A stretch of DNA of 44,985 nucleotides, from NCBI GenBank assembly GCA_035634255.1, contig DASQDI010000062.1, positions 1-44,985 on the forward strand. Direction: 5' to 3'. This document shows positions 7,506 to 16,338 of this stretch, in pieces (position 1 is the first letter of the stretch; each line of letters starts with the position of its first letter). The notes beneath the pieces are model-generated. The model was not told the DNA's origin, ran no database searches, and worked only from the letters and a program-made list of their open reading frames with translations. Made by a program: the position numbers and the translations under genes. The stretch is from DATLMR01 sp035634255 (GTDB lineage Bacteria; Acidobacteriota; Blastocatellia; UBA7656).

Positions 7506-8255
7506 TCATTCGGCCTCGCGCCAGCCGGCTTCGATCTCATCCATGAGCCGCTGCTCGAACGCGGCCATCCGCTCGTGCAGACGCCGCCTGTAGTCCTCCT
7601 CGCCGCTCGCGCCCGCCCCTTCAGCGTCGCCGGCCATCCATTTCAAACGCAGGTAATCAATGAAGTCGTCCGCTTCATTCGCGTGCGGGAAAGGTTCGGC
7701 AGGCGTCGGCACTTCAAGGAACCCGCACAGAGGCCCCCAGCCTTCTTTCACGTCGAACACGAGCAGGCGGTCAGGGCTCACGGTCCGTTTGACCTCCTCG
7801 ATGTGGCGCTCGTAGACTCTGATGGCGTAAGCCTTCTCCTCGAAGCGGCCGTGCATGACCCCGTTCCAAAAAACGTCATCGACCATTCGGGCAAACGCCT
7901 CGGTCTGAGGGACGCGGATTTTGCTGAGGGCGTAGACGGTCTCGTTGACGCTCGCGTACCACGCCTCCGAGTCGCGGACGCCGAGGATGACGCGCGCGCC
8001 GGGGTAGACCGCGAGGAGTTCGCGGTAGAAGACGGCGGACGGGATGTCGACCGTCGCGCGATAGCCCGCGAAGAGAGACTGCCAGTCGACCGGCCCGCCG
8101 CGCGCGGCCTCGGTCCACGCGCGGGTGTGGTCCTCGCCCCGGCGGCGGGCGAGCACTTCGCGCATGTGGTAACAGGGGCCAAATCCAAGTCTTTCGAGCG
8201 CCTTCTTGAGCGACATCGTCCCCGTGCGCGGGAACCCGGCACCGATCACATCCAT
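7506..8255 (-). CDS. Sulfotransferase family protein (PAPS-binding P-loop)
   Basis: A 249-residue protein starting MDVIGAGFPRTGTMSLKKAL. GFPRTGTMS (residues 7-15) is the 5'-phosphosulfate-binding loop of the sulfotransferase family, and VILGVRDSEAWYAS (about 90-104) matches the second, 3'-phosphate region (R and S). Length and motif order fit the family often seen in actinobacteria and acidobacteria that transfers sulfate to small acceptors. The acceptor cannot be read from sequence. It is transcribed against the HEAT/cupin pair, with a gap of only 67 bp between the 3' ends. Confidence 0.85.
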   Translation of the reverse strand: MDVIGAGFPRTGTMSLKKALERLGFGPCYHMREVLARRRGEDHTRAWTEAARGGPVDWQSLFAGYRATVDIPSAVFYRELLAVYPGARVILGVRDSEAWYASVNETVYALSKIRVPQTEAFARMVDDVFWNGVMHGRFEEKAYAIRVYERHIEEVKRTVSPDRLLVFDVKEGWGPLCGFLEVPTPAEPFPHANEADDFIDYLRLKWMAGDAEGAGASGEEDYRRRLHERMAAFEQRLMDEIEAGWREAE

Positions 8256-8360
8256 CCCGATCTTTCCCCGAATTGAAAATTCTTATTCGTTGTAGTATAA
8301 CCGACGAATCCAAAAAGGGCCGGTTCGGACGCGCCGGCTAAAAGCTAATTAAAAATTTGT

Positions 8361-8398
8361 TGCCGGGAAGCTCTTACGCGACGTTAAGGCTTCCGGCA
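8361..8398 (+). other. Stem-loop in the 5' leader of the 97-residue gene
   Basis: TGCCGGGAAGC pairs with GCTTCCGGCA (one bulged base) around a 17-nt loop, ending 35 bp before the ATG at 8434. It could be a terminator of upstream transcription or a leader structure. There is no U-tract. Confidence 0.4.
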
Positions 8399-8433
8399 CC
8401 CACCCCACCACGTCGCTGAAAGGAATTTATCGA

Positions 8434-8727
8434 ATGCAAGCAAAGAAACAGCGCAACAAAAGTCCCTTCGTCAAATTGGATGAACAGGTCAGCCTCGCCA
8501 GTTCGAGTGAGCGTGTAGTCAAGACGACCCAGGTCGGCCGCGTCATCGGTTTCGGTTGCAACCAGGACGAACAGGATGCCCTTGAGGCTCTGAAGAACTT
8601 CTCCAAACAGGCGCGCGAGAATCCGCAGACCGCCTCCGACCCTGCCTTCAGGCAGAAACTCCACGAGCACGTCCAGAAGCTTGAGGACGCCATCGCCTCG
8701 TCTCACGGCAATCAGTCGGGCCAGTAA
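8434..8727 (+). CDS. Small hydrophilic protein of unknown function
   Basis: The 97-residue protein starts MQAKKQRNKSPFVKLDEQVS after a clear GAAAGGA ribosome site. It has a beta-prone middle with one Cys (VGRVIGFGCNQDEQD) and a helical C-terminus (about 47-90, EALKNFSKQAREN... FRQKLHEHVQKLED) ending HGNQSGQ. No signal peptide or membrane segment is visible. I do not recognise it. It sits between a sulfotransferase and an SDR, upstream of a 2OG oxygenase, so a carrier or modified-substrate role could be tested, but nothing in the sequence proves it. Confidence 0.75.
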   Translation: MQAKKQRNKSPFVKLDEQVSLASSSERVVKTTQVGRVIGFGCNQDEQDALEALKNFSKQARENPQTASDPAFRQKLHEHVQKLEDAIASSHGNQSGQ

Positions 8728-8861
8728 GAATACTGACTGAAAGCGGGGCGCAGGGGCCGGGTCGAGGAAGAGTTTGTCCTCCCGCCGCGCGCCCTCGCCC
8801 CGCGCATCAGGGATGTCATGCCATCTTTATTCAAGGCCGGATTCATGGACGGGGGCGCGGT

Positions 8862-9566
8862 ATGGTGACGGCTCCAGCCCACGCGATCATCACCGGCGCG
8901 AGCCGGGGAATCGGGCGAGCCATCGCGCTGGAGCTGGCCGCGTCGGGCGCGCACCTCGCCCTCCTCGCGCGCCGCGAGGAGCCCCTGCGGACCGTCGCCG
9001 GAGAGGTGGCGGGGCTCGGCGGGAGCGCCTGGGTGTTCCCCTGCGACCTCACGGAGACATCGAAGCTCCCGCAGGTCGTCGAAGACATCGCGGGCCGGCT
9101 CGGCCGCATCGACGCGCTCATCAATAACGCGGGCGCTTTCGACTTCACGCCGGCGGGGGAGGCGGACCTCAACCGCTGGGATCATGTCCTCGACCTCAAC
9201 CTGCGGGCGGTCATCCACCTGACCCGGCACGTTCTTCCTTACCTCGAACGCAACCCATCTTCATCGATCATCAACATCGCTTCGGTCGCGGGGAAGGACT
9301 ACCTCGCGAAGGGCGGGATATACGCGGCGAGCAAGTTCGGCCTGTTCGGCTTTTCCGGGTCGCTTTTCGAGGACGTGCGCGAACGCGGCGTCAAGGTCTG
9401 CACCATCGCCCCCGGCCAGGTGGCCGCGAGGATCGACGGCGCACCGCCCGAGCGCTCCGTCGACATACCGCCGCAGGACATCGCGAAGGTGGTCGCCTTC
9501 ATACTCGCATTCCCTTCGACGAGCTGCCCTACTGAGGTCGTGCTGCGGGCGCAGCACCGGAAGTGA
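8862..9566 (+). CDS. Short-chain dehydrogenase/reductase (SDR)
   Basis: The 234-residue classical SDR shows GASRGIGRA (NAD(P)-binding Gly motif, about 12-20), a NNAG motif near 90, the catalytic Ser in INIASVAG, and YAASK (Tyr-x-x-x-Lys) near 151-155. It ends PTEVVLRAQ, a typical SDR C-terminus. The GASRG form favours NADP(H), as in FabG-like oxidoreductases. The substrate is unknown. Its 3' end overlaps the convergent oxygenase gene by 38 bp. Confidence 0.92.
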   Translation: MVTAPAHAIITGASRGIGRAIALELAASGAHLALLARREEPLRTVAGEVAGLGGSAWVFPCDLTETSKLPQVVEDIAGRLGRIDALINNAGAFDFTPAGEADLNRWDHVLDLNLRAVIHLTRHVLPYLERNPSSSIINIASVAGKDYLAKGGIYAASKFGLFGFSGSLFEDVRERGVKVCTIAPGQVAARIDGAPPERSVDIPPQDIAKVVAFILAFPSTSCPTEVVLRAQHRK

Positions 9567-10617
9567 CCGGCCCGAGGTCCCCGTACAGCAACCCCTTCTC
9601 CAGACGGTCCCGCCACAGGTCCGACTCCCTGACGCCCGGTATCGACGAGAAGTAACGCGCCTGCGGGAAGTCGGAGCAGATCGTCCGGTAGAGCGCGCGG
9701 AAGAGGCTGTCGAGGGCCTCGAATTTAGCGAACGGGTCGAGCGCGCGGTCGGTGTAAATCGCAAGTATCCGGTCGAAAGCCTCGGCGCGCCCCGCGTCAA
9801 CGGCCGCCCCGTCGACGAACTTCGTGGCGAGCCCCTGCACGACGTAGTTGCTGTGGAAGAGGCCGCCCCCGAGCAGCCTGAGGTAACGGTTGCGCCTCAG
9901 TTTTACGTTGAACGACATGGAGTCGTCGACGTATTCGACGTGGTGCCAGAAGGCGGCCGGAATCAGGAGCGCCTCGCCGGGGTGCAGCACCGAGTCGTAC
10001 GCGCCCGCGTAGCGGATGAAAGCGTCTTTGTCTTCGGGGCTGAAGTTGTAGAGCAGGTACTCGCTGAAGTTCATCACCGGGCGCAGCTTTTGCGACTCGC
10101 GCGGCGGGACGAGGACCACGCGCTTGCGGCCGAAGACCTGATAGAGCAGGGCCGCGTGGTAGTCGCAATCGTAGTGCAGGTTCGACCTGTTCCCCGCGTT
10201 CCCGACGAAGAGGCGCGAGGCTGTCCGGTCCCCCTGCTCCGCGTTTATCTCTTCGTATTCGCCGAGCGCGAACAGAGACAGGACCGCGGCGGGCGTGGCT
10301 TCTTCAAGGCAGAGCAGAGGCGTGTCCGCGTGCCGCCGCTTGAACTCCATGTACTCGGCGAGCGTCATCTCCGTCTGTCTCGCCCGCGGGCCGGCGCGGT
10401 ACGCCTCGAAATCGTTGAAGCTGTACTCCGGCCTGATCGCCAGCGACAGGTCGCCCAGACGGCGCATGGCGTCATCCGCGCTCGCGATCTCGCGGATCGG
10501 CTGGTCGCTGAATAACCCGGTGATGATGACCGGCTCCTGATCAAGGATGAAGCGTTCGAGGCCGGCGCGGGACGCATGTTCGATTCGCCTGATGTTGTCT
10601 AAAGTCTTAAGTTTCAC
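9529..10617 (-). CDS. Cupin-8/JmjC-like Fe(II)/2-oxoglutarate oxygenase
   Basis: The 362-residue soluble protein has the iron triad HYD (H148, D150 in NLHYDCDYH) and a distal histidine in FWHHVEYV (H225 or H226). The PVIITG near the N-terminus (about 29-34) is typical of the cupin-8/JmjC hydroxylase class (FIH-like). The region RKRVVLVPP supplies the beta strand after the first motif. Family members hydroxylate protein side chains or peptides. The C-terminal 100 residues are helical. It is convergent with the SDR and divergent from the DoxX-like gene. The substrate is unknown; the nearby HEAT proteins are possible targets because hydroxylases of this fold often act on repeat proteins. Confidence 0.87.
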   Translation of the reverse strand: MKLKTLDNIRRIEHASRAGLERFILDQEPVIITGLFSDQPIREIASADDAMRRLGDLSLAIRPEYSFNDFEAYRAGPRARQTEMTLAEYMEFKRRHADTPLLCLEEATPAAVLSLFALGEYEEINAEQGDRTASRLFVGNAGNRSNLHYDCDYHAALLYQVFGRKRVVLVPPRESQKLRPVMNFSEYLLYNFSPEDKDAFIRYAGAYDSVLHPGEALLIPAAFWHHVEYVDDSMSFNVKLRRNRYLRLLGGGLFHSNYVVQGLATKFVDGAAVDAGRAEAFDRILAIYTDRALDPFAKFEALDSLFRALYRTICSDFPQARYFSSIPGVRESDLWRDRLEKGLLYGDLGPVTSGAAPAARPQ

Positions 10618-10836
10618 CGGAAGTAGTCGTTAAACACATAAACCAGCGGTGAGCCGTTACACTTGAGCCACCGCGCATTCGCCCCACGATGTCGCGCATC
10701 TATCAAGGTTTTAAGGGCGAGCAGTATATCACAATCGACGCGCCGGCCCTTCGGAGATACCCATAAAGAGTTATAAAAAGATTCCGAGTTATGGGGATTC
10801 GCCCCGTCATCGCAGCCGTTACTCTACATTGAGGCA

Positions 10837-11307
10837 GTGTCGAACGACGCGCCGATATCAGGGAGGTCCGGACTGCGAAGACTATTTTCCACCTATCCGG
10901 TAGGCTGGCCGGGCGCGGGGCTGCTGCTGTTGCGGGCGGCGGCGGGGGTAACTATGGTCTTTCGGGGCGGGGCCTACCTTGCCGACGCGAGCAGCGCGAC
11001 ACCGGGGACATCACCGGGGACATGGTCGGCCGGGGTGCTAGCGGTCGTCAGCGGCGCGTCACTTCTGGTCGGGTTTGTGACCCCTCTGGCGAGCTTTCTT
11101 GTTTTCCTGATCGGCATAGCTATGGCGCTTTCCCGGTTCGCCGGGCCGGGGCATAACTCGGTCGAGTCCGTCCCTTGTACCGTCTACCTGATCATCATGG
11201 CCGCGGCTATCGTCCTGCTCGGGCCGGGGGCGTTCTCGCTCGACGCCCGCCTGTTTGGACGCCGCGAGATAATCATCCCTCCCGCCTCCCGCCCGTCGAA
11301 ATCCTGA
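10837..11307 (+). CDS. DoxX-like four-helix membrane protein
   Basis: This 156-residue protein has four predicted membrane segments (about 27-42, 64-80, 83-100, 117-135). LLLRAAAGVTMVFRGG near the first helix and the overall pattern are typical of DoxX-like proteins. The start is GTG with GAGG just upstream. Family members are small inner-membrane proteins with loosely defined roles in redox stress or quinone oxidation. The 219-bp region to the divergent oxygenase gene contains a CCCATAA...TTATGGG inverted repeat at 10760-10795 that might be an operator. Confidence 0.75.
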   Translation: MSNDAPISGRSGLRRLFSTYPVGWPGAGLLLLRAAAGVTMVFRGGAYLADASSATPGTSPGTWSAGVLAVVSGASLLVGFVTPLASFLVFLIGIAMALSRFAGPGHNSVESVPCTVYLIIMAAAIVLLGPGAFSLDARLFGRREIIIPPASRPSKS

Positions 11308-11380
11308 CCGACCCGGCCTCATCTCTGAACCCCGGAAAGTAAAGAAGCTAAGGCTGGTAAGTAATTTGCTTAGGAACGTG

Positions 11381-11410
11381 CGCCGGGACCGCTCTGCATC
11401 GGTCCCGGCG
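11381..11410. other. Perfect 11-bp stem hairpin after the DoxX-like gene
   Basis: CGCCGGGACCG and CGGTCCCGGCG pair around an 8-nt loop, 74 bp after the stop codon. There is no U-tract, so it may be a factor-dependent terminator or RNA-stability element. Confidence 0.5.
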
Positions 11411-11463
11411 TAGCGCGTCAGCGTAAAGTATTCTCTTATCTGGTCTCTGAACGATCCTGGGTA

Positions 11464-11495
11464 GGGCAGCTTATAAGCTGCCCGTGTATTTTTTT
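11464..11495 (+). terminator. Rho-independent terminator candidate
   Basis: GGGCAGCT-TATA-AGCTGCCC is a perfect 20-bp palindrome (8-bp stem, 4-nt loop) followed after GTGTA by a run of seven T. It should stop transcription from the DoxX-like gene before the large secreted-protein gene. Confidence 0.6.
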
Positions 11496-11596
11496 CAAAT
11501 GCCCATGTATTTTTCCGTACAGGGGTCACTCTATTGATCGGTAGTGCCAGCGCTCATAACTACTTCTACGGGTTCTTTCAAAATAGGAGGCTAGTG

Positions 11597-14500
11597 ATGA
11601 AAGGTTCGCCAGGGCGATTGCTGCTTCTGTTCCTCATCTCGTGTCTTGCCTGCACATTCTTCCAACCCGATCTCACGCGGACACGCACCACCGTCAGCGC
11701 GGCATCAAACAGGATCGATGACGCATCCACTTTAGCGAAGCTGCCCCTCGACTTCATCGAGAACCGGGGGCAGTGGGATTCGTCCGTGAAGTTCATCGCT
11801 AGCAAAGGCCCGGTCAGCGCGCGCTTCGCGCAGGACGCGATAAATCTCTGGCTCGGGAAGGACCGGCAGGCTTCCCTCAGTCTCACCTTCGAAGGCGCTT
11901 CGCGCGGCGCGGTGATCGAGGGCGAAAGTGAACGCGGCGGCTACTATAATTTTTTCACCGGCAACGACCCGGCAAGGTGGCGCTCTCGCGTCGCGGCGTA
12001 CGGCAGCCTCCTCTACCGCGGGCTCTACGGCGGCGTGGACATGCGCGTTAGAGAAGAGTCGGGCAGGATCGAATACGACCTGATACTCGCTCCGGGGGCG
12101 AGCCTCGATGAGGTCGTGGTCCGCGCGGACGGGGCTTCGCGGCTTGAGGTCGCGGGCGACGGATCGCTGATTCTTGAGACTGCCGCGGGGCCGCTTCGAC
12201 AGACGCCTCCCAGGACGTGGGAGGAACTGCCCAACGGCGAGCGGCGGTCGGTCGAGTGCCGCTTCCGGAAGATAGACGAGCGGCGCTACGGGTTCGACGC
12301 GGAGCGGCATGATCGCAGCCTGCCGCTCGTGATCGATCCGGGCCTTGAGTGGTCGACCTACCTGGGCGGAGGCGATTGGGACGAGGTCCACGACCTGGCG
12401 CCCGCGGGGGACGGCTCGGGGGACGCCATCGTGGTGGGGGCGACGCTCTCCCCCGACTTCAGCGGACGCAACAACCCGGTGGCCGGTTTCGTCGTGCGCT
12501 TCAGCGCGACGGGCCAGCTCGTCTACAAGACCATCCTGAGCGGCTCGGAGCGGGAGTGGATTCACGGCCTCGCGGTAAACGCCCAGGGCGAGCCTGTAGT
12601 CGTCGGCGAAAGCTGGTCCCTCGACTACCCGACGACTCCGGGGGCCTATGACACGACGCACGGCGTCGGCCCTGATGGGCGTCCCGGATCGGATGCGTTC
12701 GTTACACGCCTGAGCGCCGGGGGCGACCGGCTGATCTTCTCGACCTTCATCGGCACGAACGAGTACGACATAGCCTACACGGTCGCGCTCACGCCGACGG
12801 GCGCGGTGGTCCTGGCGGGGGAGACGGGTTCGCCCGTCTGGCCGACCACGGCCGGAGCGTTCGACCGGACTCATAACTGCTGCACCGCTTTCGGCGCGGG
12901 CGTCTTTTCGATCACGGACGCATTCGTGGCGAGGCTGAGCGCGAACGGGAGCGCCCTCGAATACTCGACCTACTTCGGCGGGAATGGCGACGAGGTGCCT
13001 CTGGACATAGTCGTGGACGCGCAGGGCTTCGTCACCTTCACCGGCCTGACGTACGCATCGCCCGACCCCGGCGCGCCGCGGCTGCCGACGACCCCCGGAG
13101 CGCTTCAGCCCAATCCGCTCAGCGGTTCGTCGAGCGCCGACGCATTCTTAACGAGGATGAGGCTCGACGGGAACGGCCCGGCGGACCTCAGGTATTCGAC
13201 CTTCCTCGGCGGCAACGAGACCGACGAGGGGCTGGCAATCGCGCTCGACCCTCTGAACCCGAGCGACGTGATCGTGGGCGGGGTCACCTTCTCGACCGCC
13301 AGCCCCGTGAGGCTTCCGACCACGGCGGGCACCTTGAGGCCGAGCTCCACGAGCGTTGACGGCTACGTCATGCGGTTCCGCTTCCCCGCGGGCGGCGGGG
13401 GCAGCCTCGTGTGGTCAACCCTGTTCGGCGGCTTCGAGTACGAGGAGGTCGCCGACCTCTCCGTGAACGGCGCGGGAGACATCGTCATCGTTGGGGAGAC
13501 GAGATCATTCGACCTTCCGACCACGCAGGGGGCTTTCGACAGGTCGGTCGCCATCTCGTCGGGCGTCTTCTTCTTCGACACCTACGCCGCCCGGATCAGC
13601 TCTGACGGGGCGCGTTTGCTATACGGGACCTACCTTGGAGGCAGCTTCGACGAGCGACACCCGAAACTCGCGCTCGTCGGGCCGAATTCGGCGGTTGTCT
13701 CCGGCTGGACCCTTTCGGGCGACTTCCCAATAATCCCCGGAGCCCACGATGGCATCCTGAATAACAATGGCGCGGGGGGCGTGGCCGGAGGCCCGTTCGG
13801 CACGCCCTTCGACGGGTTCGTCGCGAAGCTGACGCTGCTGCCGGACGGCGATGGCGATGACGCGGTCGCGACGCCGGCCATACTCGCGCCGGCCAACAAC
13901 TCGTCTTTCCCGACCAACACGGCGATCACTCTCGACTGGAGCGACATTGCCGACCCGTCGGGGATCGACGGCTATCACGTCCAGCTCAACCGCAGGCCGG
14001 ATTTCGTCTGCTGCAATGACTGGCAGGAGGTATGGATTCCGAGGTCGGAGCTGGTGACTTCCATCAGGTTCGACGGTCCATACTACTGGCGAGTACAGGC
14101 CGCCGACCGCTCGGGCAATCTGAGCGCATGGTCTGAGGTGCGCACTTTCAACGCGGGGGCCGGGGTCTCTTTACTCGTCGTCGATCCTTCCAGCGTTCAG
14201 GGGGGCAGTTCCGCTCAGGCGACGGTGGGGCTCTCCTCGCCCGCGCCCTCGGGCGGCGCGAGCGTGGCCATTCGCAGCAGCAACACGGCGGCCGCCACCG
14301 TCCCATCGAGCGTCACCATCTCGCAAGGCAATACCCTGAGAACGTTCACGGTGACGACCAGACCGGTCTCCGCCCCGACCTCCGTGGTCATCACGGCCAC
14401 GTACAGAAACGTCAGCATGGAGGCGACCCTCACGGTGATGCCCGCGACCCCGGCGCCGGGCGCGCCCGCCCTGCTCAACCCCGCCAGCGGCGCGCAACTG

Positions 14501-15325
14501 CCGCTTAATCAGAGCGTGACTTTTTCGTGGAGCCCTGTTTCCGGCGCGACGACGTACGAGATTCAAATTGACGACTCAAGTACTTTCAGCGCCCCCCTGG
14601 TCGCGTCACAGGCCGGGCTCGCGCAGACGCAGTTTACGCGAACGTTCACGAGCGCGCGGCGGTACTGGTGGCGCGTGCGCGGTCGCAACGCGGGCGGCAC
14701 GAACGGGGCATGGTCTTCCGCTCGCGCGTTCGACATCGTGAACAACCCGGCACCTCCGCCTCCGTCCGCCCCGGCTCTGTCCACCCTGACGCTCAACCCG
14801 ACGACGCTCGTGGGCGGGGCCAATTCGCAGGGCAGCGTCGCGCTCACGGCGGCGGCCCCCGCGGGCGGCGCGGTAGTAACTCTGTCCAGCAGTAACACGG
14901 CGGCCGCCACCGTCCCGGCGAGCATCACGGTCTCCGCCGGGGCCTCGGGCGCGGCCTTCACCGTGACGACGAGGTCCGTGTCTTCATCGACGCCCGTGAC
15001 GATCTCCGCCACTTATGGCGGCGTGACAAGGACCGCGACCCTGACGGTGAACGCGCAATCGCCGCCGCCGCCCCCGGCGACGGATACGGTCGCGATTCAG
15101 CGCGCCGAGTATGGGAGCGGGCAGTTAAGAGTCGAGGCGACGAGCACCAATTCGAGCGCAGTGTTGCGGTGCTACGTGACCTCGACCGGCGCGTTGATCG
15201 GCACGTTGCGCAACGAAGGCGGGGGCCGCTATCGCGCGGACCTCAGTTGGTCTACGAACCCGCAGAGCATCACCGTGCGCAGCAGTCTCGGGGGCTCCGC
15301 GACAAGGACCGTCACGAACAAATGA
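11597..15325 (+). CDS. Large secreted SBBP beta-propeller protein with Ig/FN3 modules
   Basis: The 1242-residue protein starts at ATG 11597, 6 bp after AGGAGG. The N-terminus (KGSPGRLLLLFLISCLAC) is a signal peptide; LISC could be a lipobox, so lipid anchoring is possible. Residues about 60-240 form the conserved N-terminal domain of SBBP proteins (PLDFIENRGQWD...). Residues about 250-750 carry repeated blades of the SBBP type (WSTYLGG, FSTFIGT, YSTYFGG, YSTFLGG, each with a DAFVTRLS-like strand). The C-terminal third has two FN3-like domains (YHVQLNRRPDF..., YEIQIDDSSTF...) alternating with two related Ig-like domains (SSNTAAATVP in both). A proline stretch and a small beta domain close it. 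It is a surface or secreted protein, probably adhesive or binding; no catalytic motif is seen. Confidence 0.88.
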   Translation: MKGSPGRLLLLFLISCLACTFFQPDLTRTRTTVSAASNRIDDASTLAKLPLDFIENRGQWDSSVKFIASKGPVSARFAQDAINLWLGKDRQASLSLTFEGASRGAVIEGESERGGYYNFFTGNDPARWRSRVAAYGSLLYRGLYGGVDMRVREESGRIEYDLILAPGASLDEVVVRADGASRLEVAGDGSLILETAAGPLRQTPPRTWEELPNGERRSVECRFRKIDERRYGFDAERHDRSLPLVIDPGLEWSTYLGGGDWDEVHDLAPAGDGSGDAIVVGATLSPDFSGRNNPVAGFVVRFSATGQLVYKTILSGSEREWIHGLAVNAQGEPVVVGESWSLDYPTTPGAYDTTHGVGPDGRPGSDAFVTRLSAGGDRLIFSTFIGTNEYDIAYTVALTPTGAVVLAGETGSPVWPTTAGAFDRTHNCCTAFGAGVFSITDAFVARLSANGSALEYSTYFGGNGDEVPLDIVVDAQGFVTFTGLTYASPDPGAPRLPTTPGALQPNPLSGSSSADAFLTRMRLDGNGPADLRYSTFLGGNETDEGLAIALDPLNPSDVIVGGVTFSTASPVRLPTTAGTLRPSSTSVDGYVMRFRFPAGGGGSLVWSTLFGGFEYEEVADLSVNGAGDIVIVGETRSFDLPTTQGAFDRSVAISSGVFFFDTYAARISSDGARLLYGTYLGGSFDERHPKLALVGPNSAVVSGWTLSGDFPIIPGAHDGILNNNGAGGVAGGPFGTPFDGFVAKLTLLPDGDGDDAVATPAILAPANNSSFPTNTAITLDWSDIADPSGIDGYHVQLNRRPDFVCCNDWQEVWIPRSELVTSIRFDGPYYWRVQAADRSGNLSAWSEVRTFNAGAGVSLLVVDPSSVQGGSSAQATVGLSSPAPSGGASVAIRSSNTAAATVPSSVTISQGNTLRTFTVTTRPVSAPTSVVITATYRNVSMEATLTVMPATPAPGAPALLNPASGAQLPLNQSVTFSWSPVSGATTYEIQIDDSSTFSAPLVASQAGLAQTQFTRTFTSARRYWWRVRGRNAGGTNGAWSSARAFDIVNNPAPPPPSAPALSTLTLNPTTLVGGANSQGSVALTAAAPAGGAVVTLSSSNTAAATVPASITVSAGASGAAFTVTTRSVSSSTPVTISATYGGVTRTATLTVNAQSPPPPPATDTVAIQRAEYGSGQLRVEATSTNSSAVLRCYVTSTGALIGTLRNEGGGRYRADLSWSTNPQSITVRSSLGGSATRTVTNK

Positions 15326-15337
15326 CCCGGCTCGCCT

Positions 15338-15383
15338 GAGCGGCACGGCCGAGCATCCCGCGGGGCGCTCGGCCGTGCCGCTC
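15338..15383 (+). terminator. Strong hairpin terminator after the SBBP gene
   Basis: A perfect 17-bp stem (GAGCGGCACGGCCGAGC with its complement) around a 12-nt loop starts 13 bp after the stop codon. The 3' flank is AT-rich (ATAATATT) but lacks a pure U-tract. Confidence 0.75.
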
Positions 15384-15694
15384 ATAATATTGACCCGGCG
15401 AATCCCGCCGAGCCCGCGACACCATCGGCATCCGGCCTCCCTTCACCCGCGAGCCTCCGCGTCTGGACGCGAGCCGCGGCGCTCAGCTATAGTGCTCTGA
15501 CTGCACTGCACCGAAAGCTGAGGCATCCTGTGGCGCACAAATCGCAAGTCTTTCGCGGCCCTCAGGCCCACGAGTCCGGCGGCGGCCCGGCGACCACATC
15601 AGCGCTCTTTCGGCCGAATTCAAAGATCGATTCGGAACGCCTCACCCGGAGAAGCGCCCTCCCGATGACCATCCCAAGCCCGTGAGGTGGATAA
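15384..15694. other. Intergenic region before the response regulator
   Basis: No gene is evident in these 311 bp. A short inverted repeat CGCGTC-TG-GACGCG lies near 15459, and TATAGT at 15488-15493 is a fair -10 candidate, but no convincing -35 is visible at 17 bp. A GAGGTGG ribosome site precedes the next ATG. Confidence 0.4.
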
Positions 15695-16324
15695 ATGAGC
15701 GAGCAAGCACACATCCGCGTCTTCAGCGTCGACGACCACCCTCTCCTGCGCGAGGGCATTGCCGCAATCATCAACAGTCAGCCCGATATGCTGCTGACGG
15801 CTCAGGCGTCGGACGGCCGCGAGGCCATTCAACTCTTCCGCCAGCACCGGCCCGATGTCACTCTGATGGACCTCAGACTCCCGGACATGAGCGGCATCGA
15901 CGCCCTGATCGCGATACGGGCGGAGTTCCCCGAAGCCCGCGTCATCATGCTGACGACGTTCGAGGGGGACGTGGAGATCCAGCGCGCGCTTGAGGCGGGC
16001 GCACGCGGCTACCTGCTCAAGAACATGGCCCCCGCCAATCTGGTGGAGGTGATAAGGCAGGTCTACGCGGGGAGGAAGAGGATTCCCGCCGAGGTGGCGG
16101 CGCACCTGGCCGAGCACCTGGGCGAGGACGCCCTGACCGAGCGGGAGGTGGACGTGCTCCGCCACATAGCCGGCGGGAACCGCAACCGCGACATCGCGGA
16201 CCGCCTCTTCATCTCCGAAGAGACGGTCAAGGTTCACGTCAAGCACATAATGGAGAAGCTGGGCGCGAGTGACCGCACGCAGGCCGTCGCCATCGCCCTG
16301 CGGCGCGGAATCATCCAGTTGTGA
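15695..16324 (+). CDS. NarL/LuxR-family response regulator 1
   Basis: The 209-residue protein has a receiver domain (VDDHPLLREG acidic pair, phospho-acceptor D59 in LMDLRLPD, conserved Lys in GARGYLLKN) and a C-terminal LuxR-type helix-turn-helix (TEREVDVLRHIAGGNRNRDI, then ISEETVKVHVKHIMEKLG). It is activated by phosphorylation and binds DNA as a dimer. No histidine kinase is adjacent, so the partner lies elsewhere. Its stop codon overlaps the GTG alternative start of the pirin gene, so the two are probably one transcript. Confidence 0.93.
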   Translation: MSEQAHIRVFSVDDHPLLREGIAAIINSQPDMLLTAQASDGREAIQLFRQHRPDVTLMDLRLPDMSGIDALIAIRAEFPEARVIMLTTFEGDVEIQRALEAGARGYLLKNMAPANLVEVIRQVYAGRKRIPAEVAAHLAEHLGEDALTEREVDVLRHIAGGNRNRDIADRLFISEETVKVHVKHIMEKLGASDRTQAVAIALRRGIIQL

Positions 16325-16338
16325 AAGGAGTTGCGCCA

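Noticed and set aside
7356..8276. Plus-strand frame of 306 codons antisense to the sulfotransferase
   Set aside because: Shadow of a GC-rich gene; the minus strand has the PAPS motif.
11732..12874. Minus-strand frame of 380 codons within the SBBP gene
   Set aside because: Arg-rich composition without motifs; the plus-strand frame has propeller repeats.
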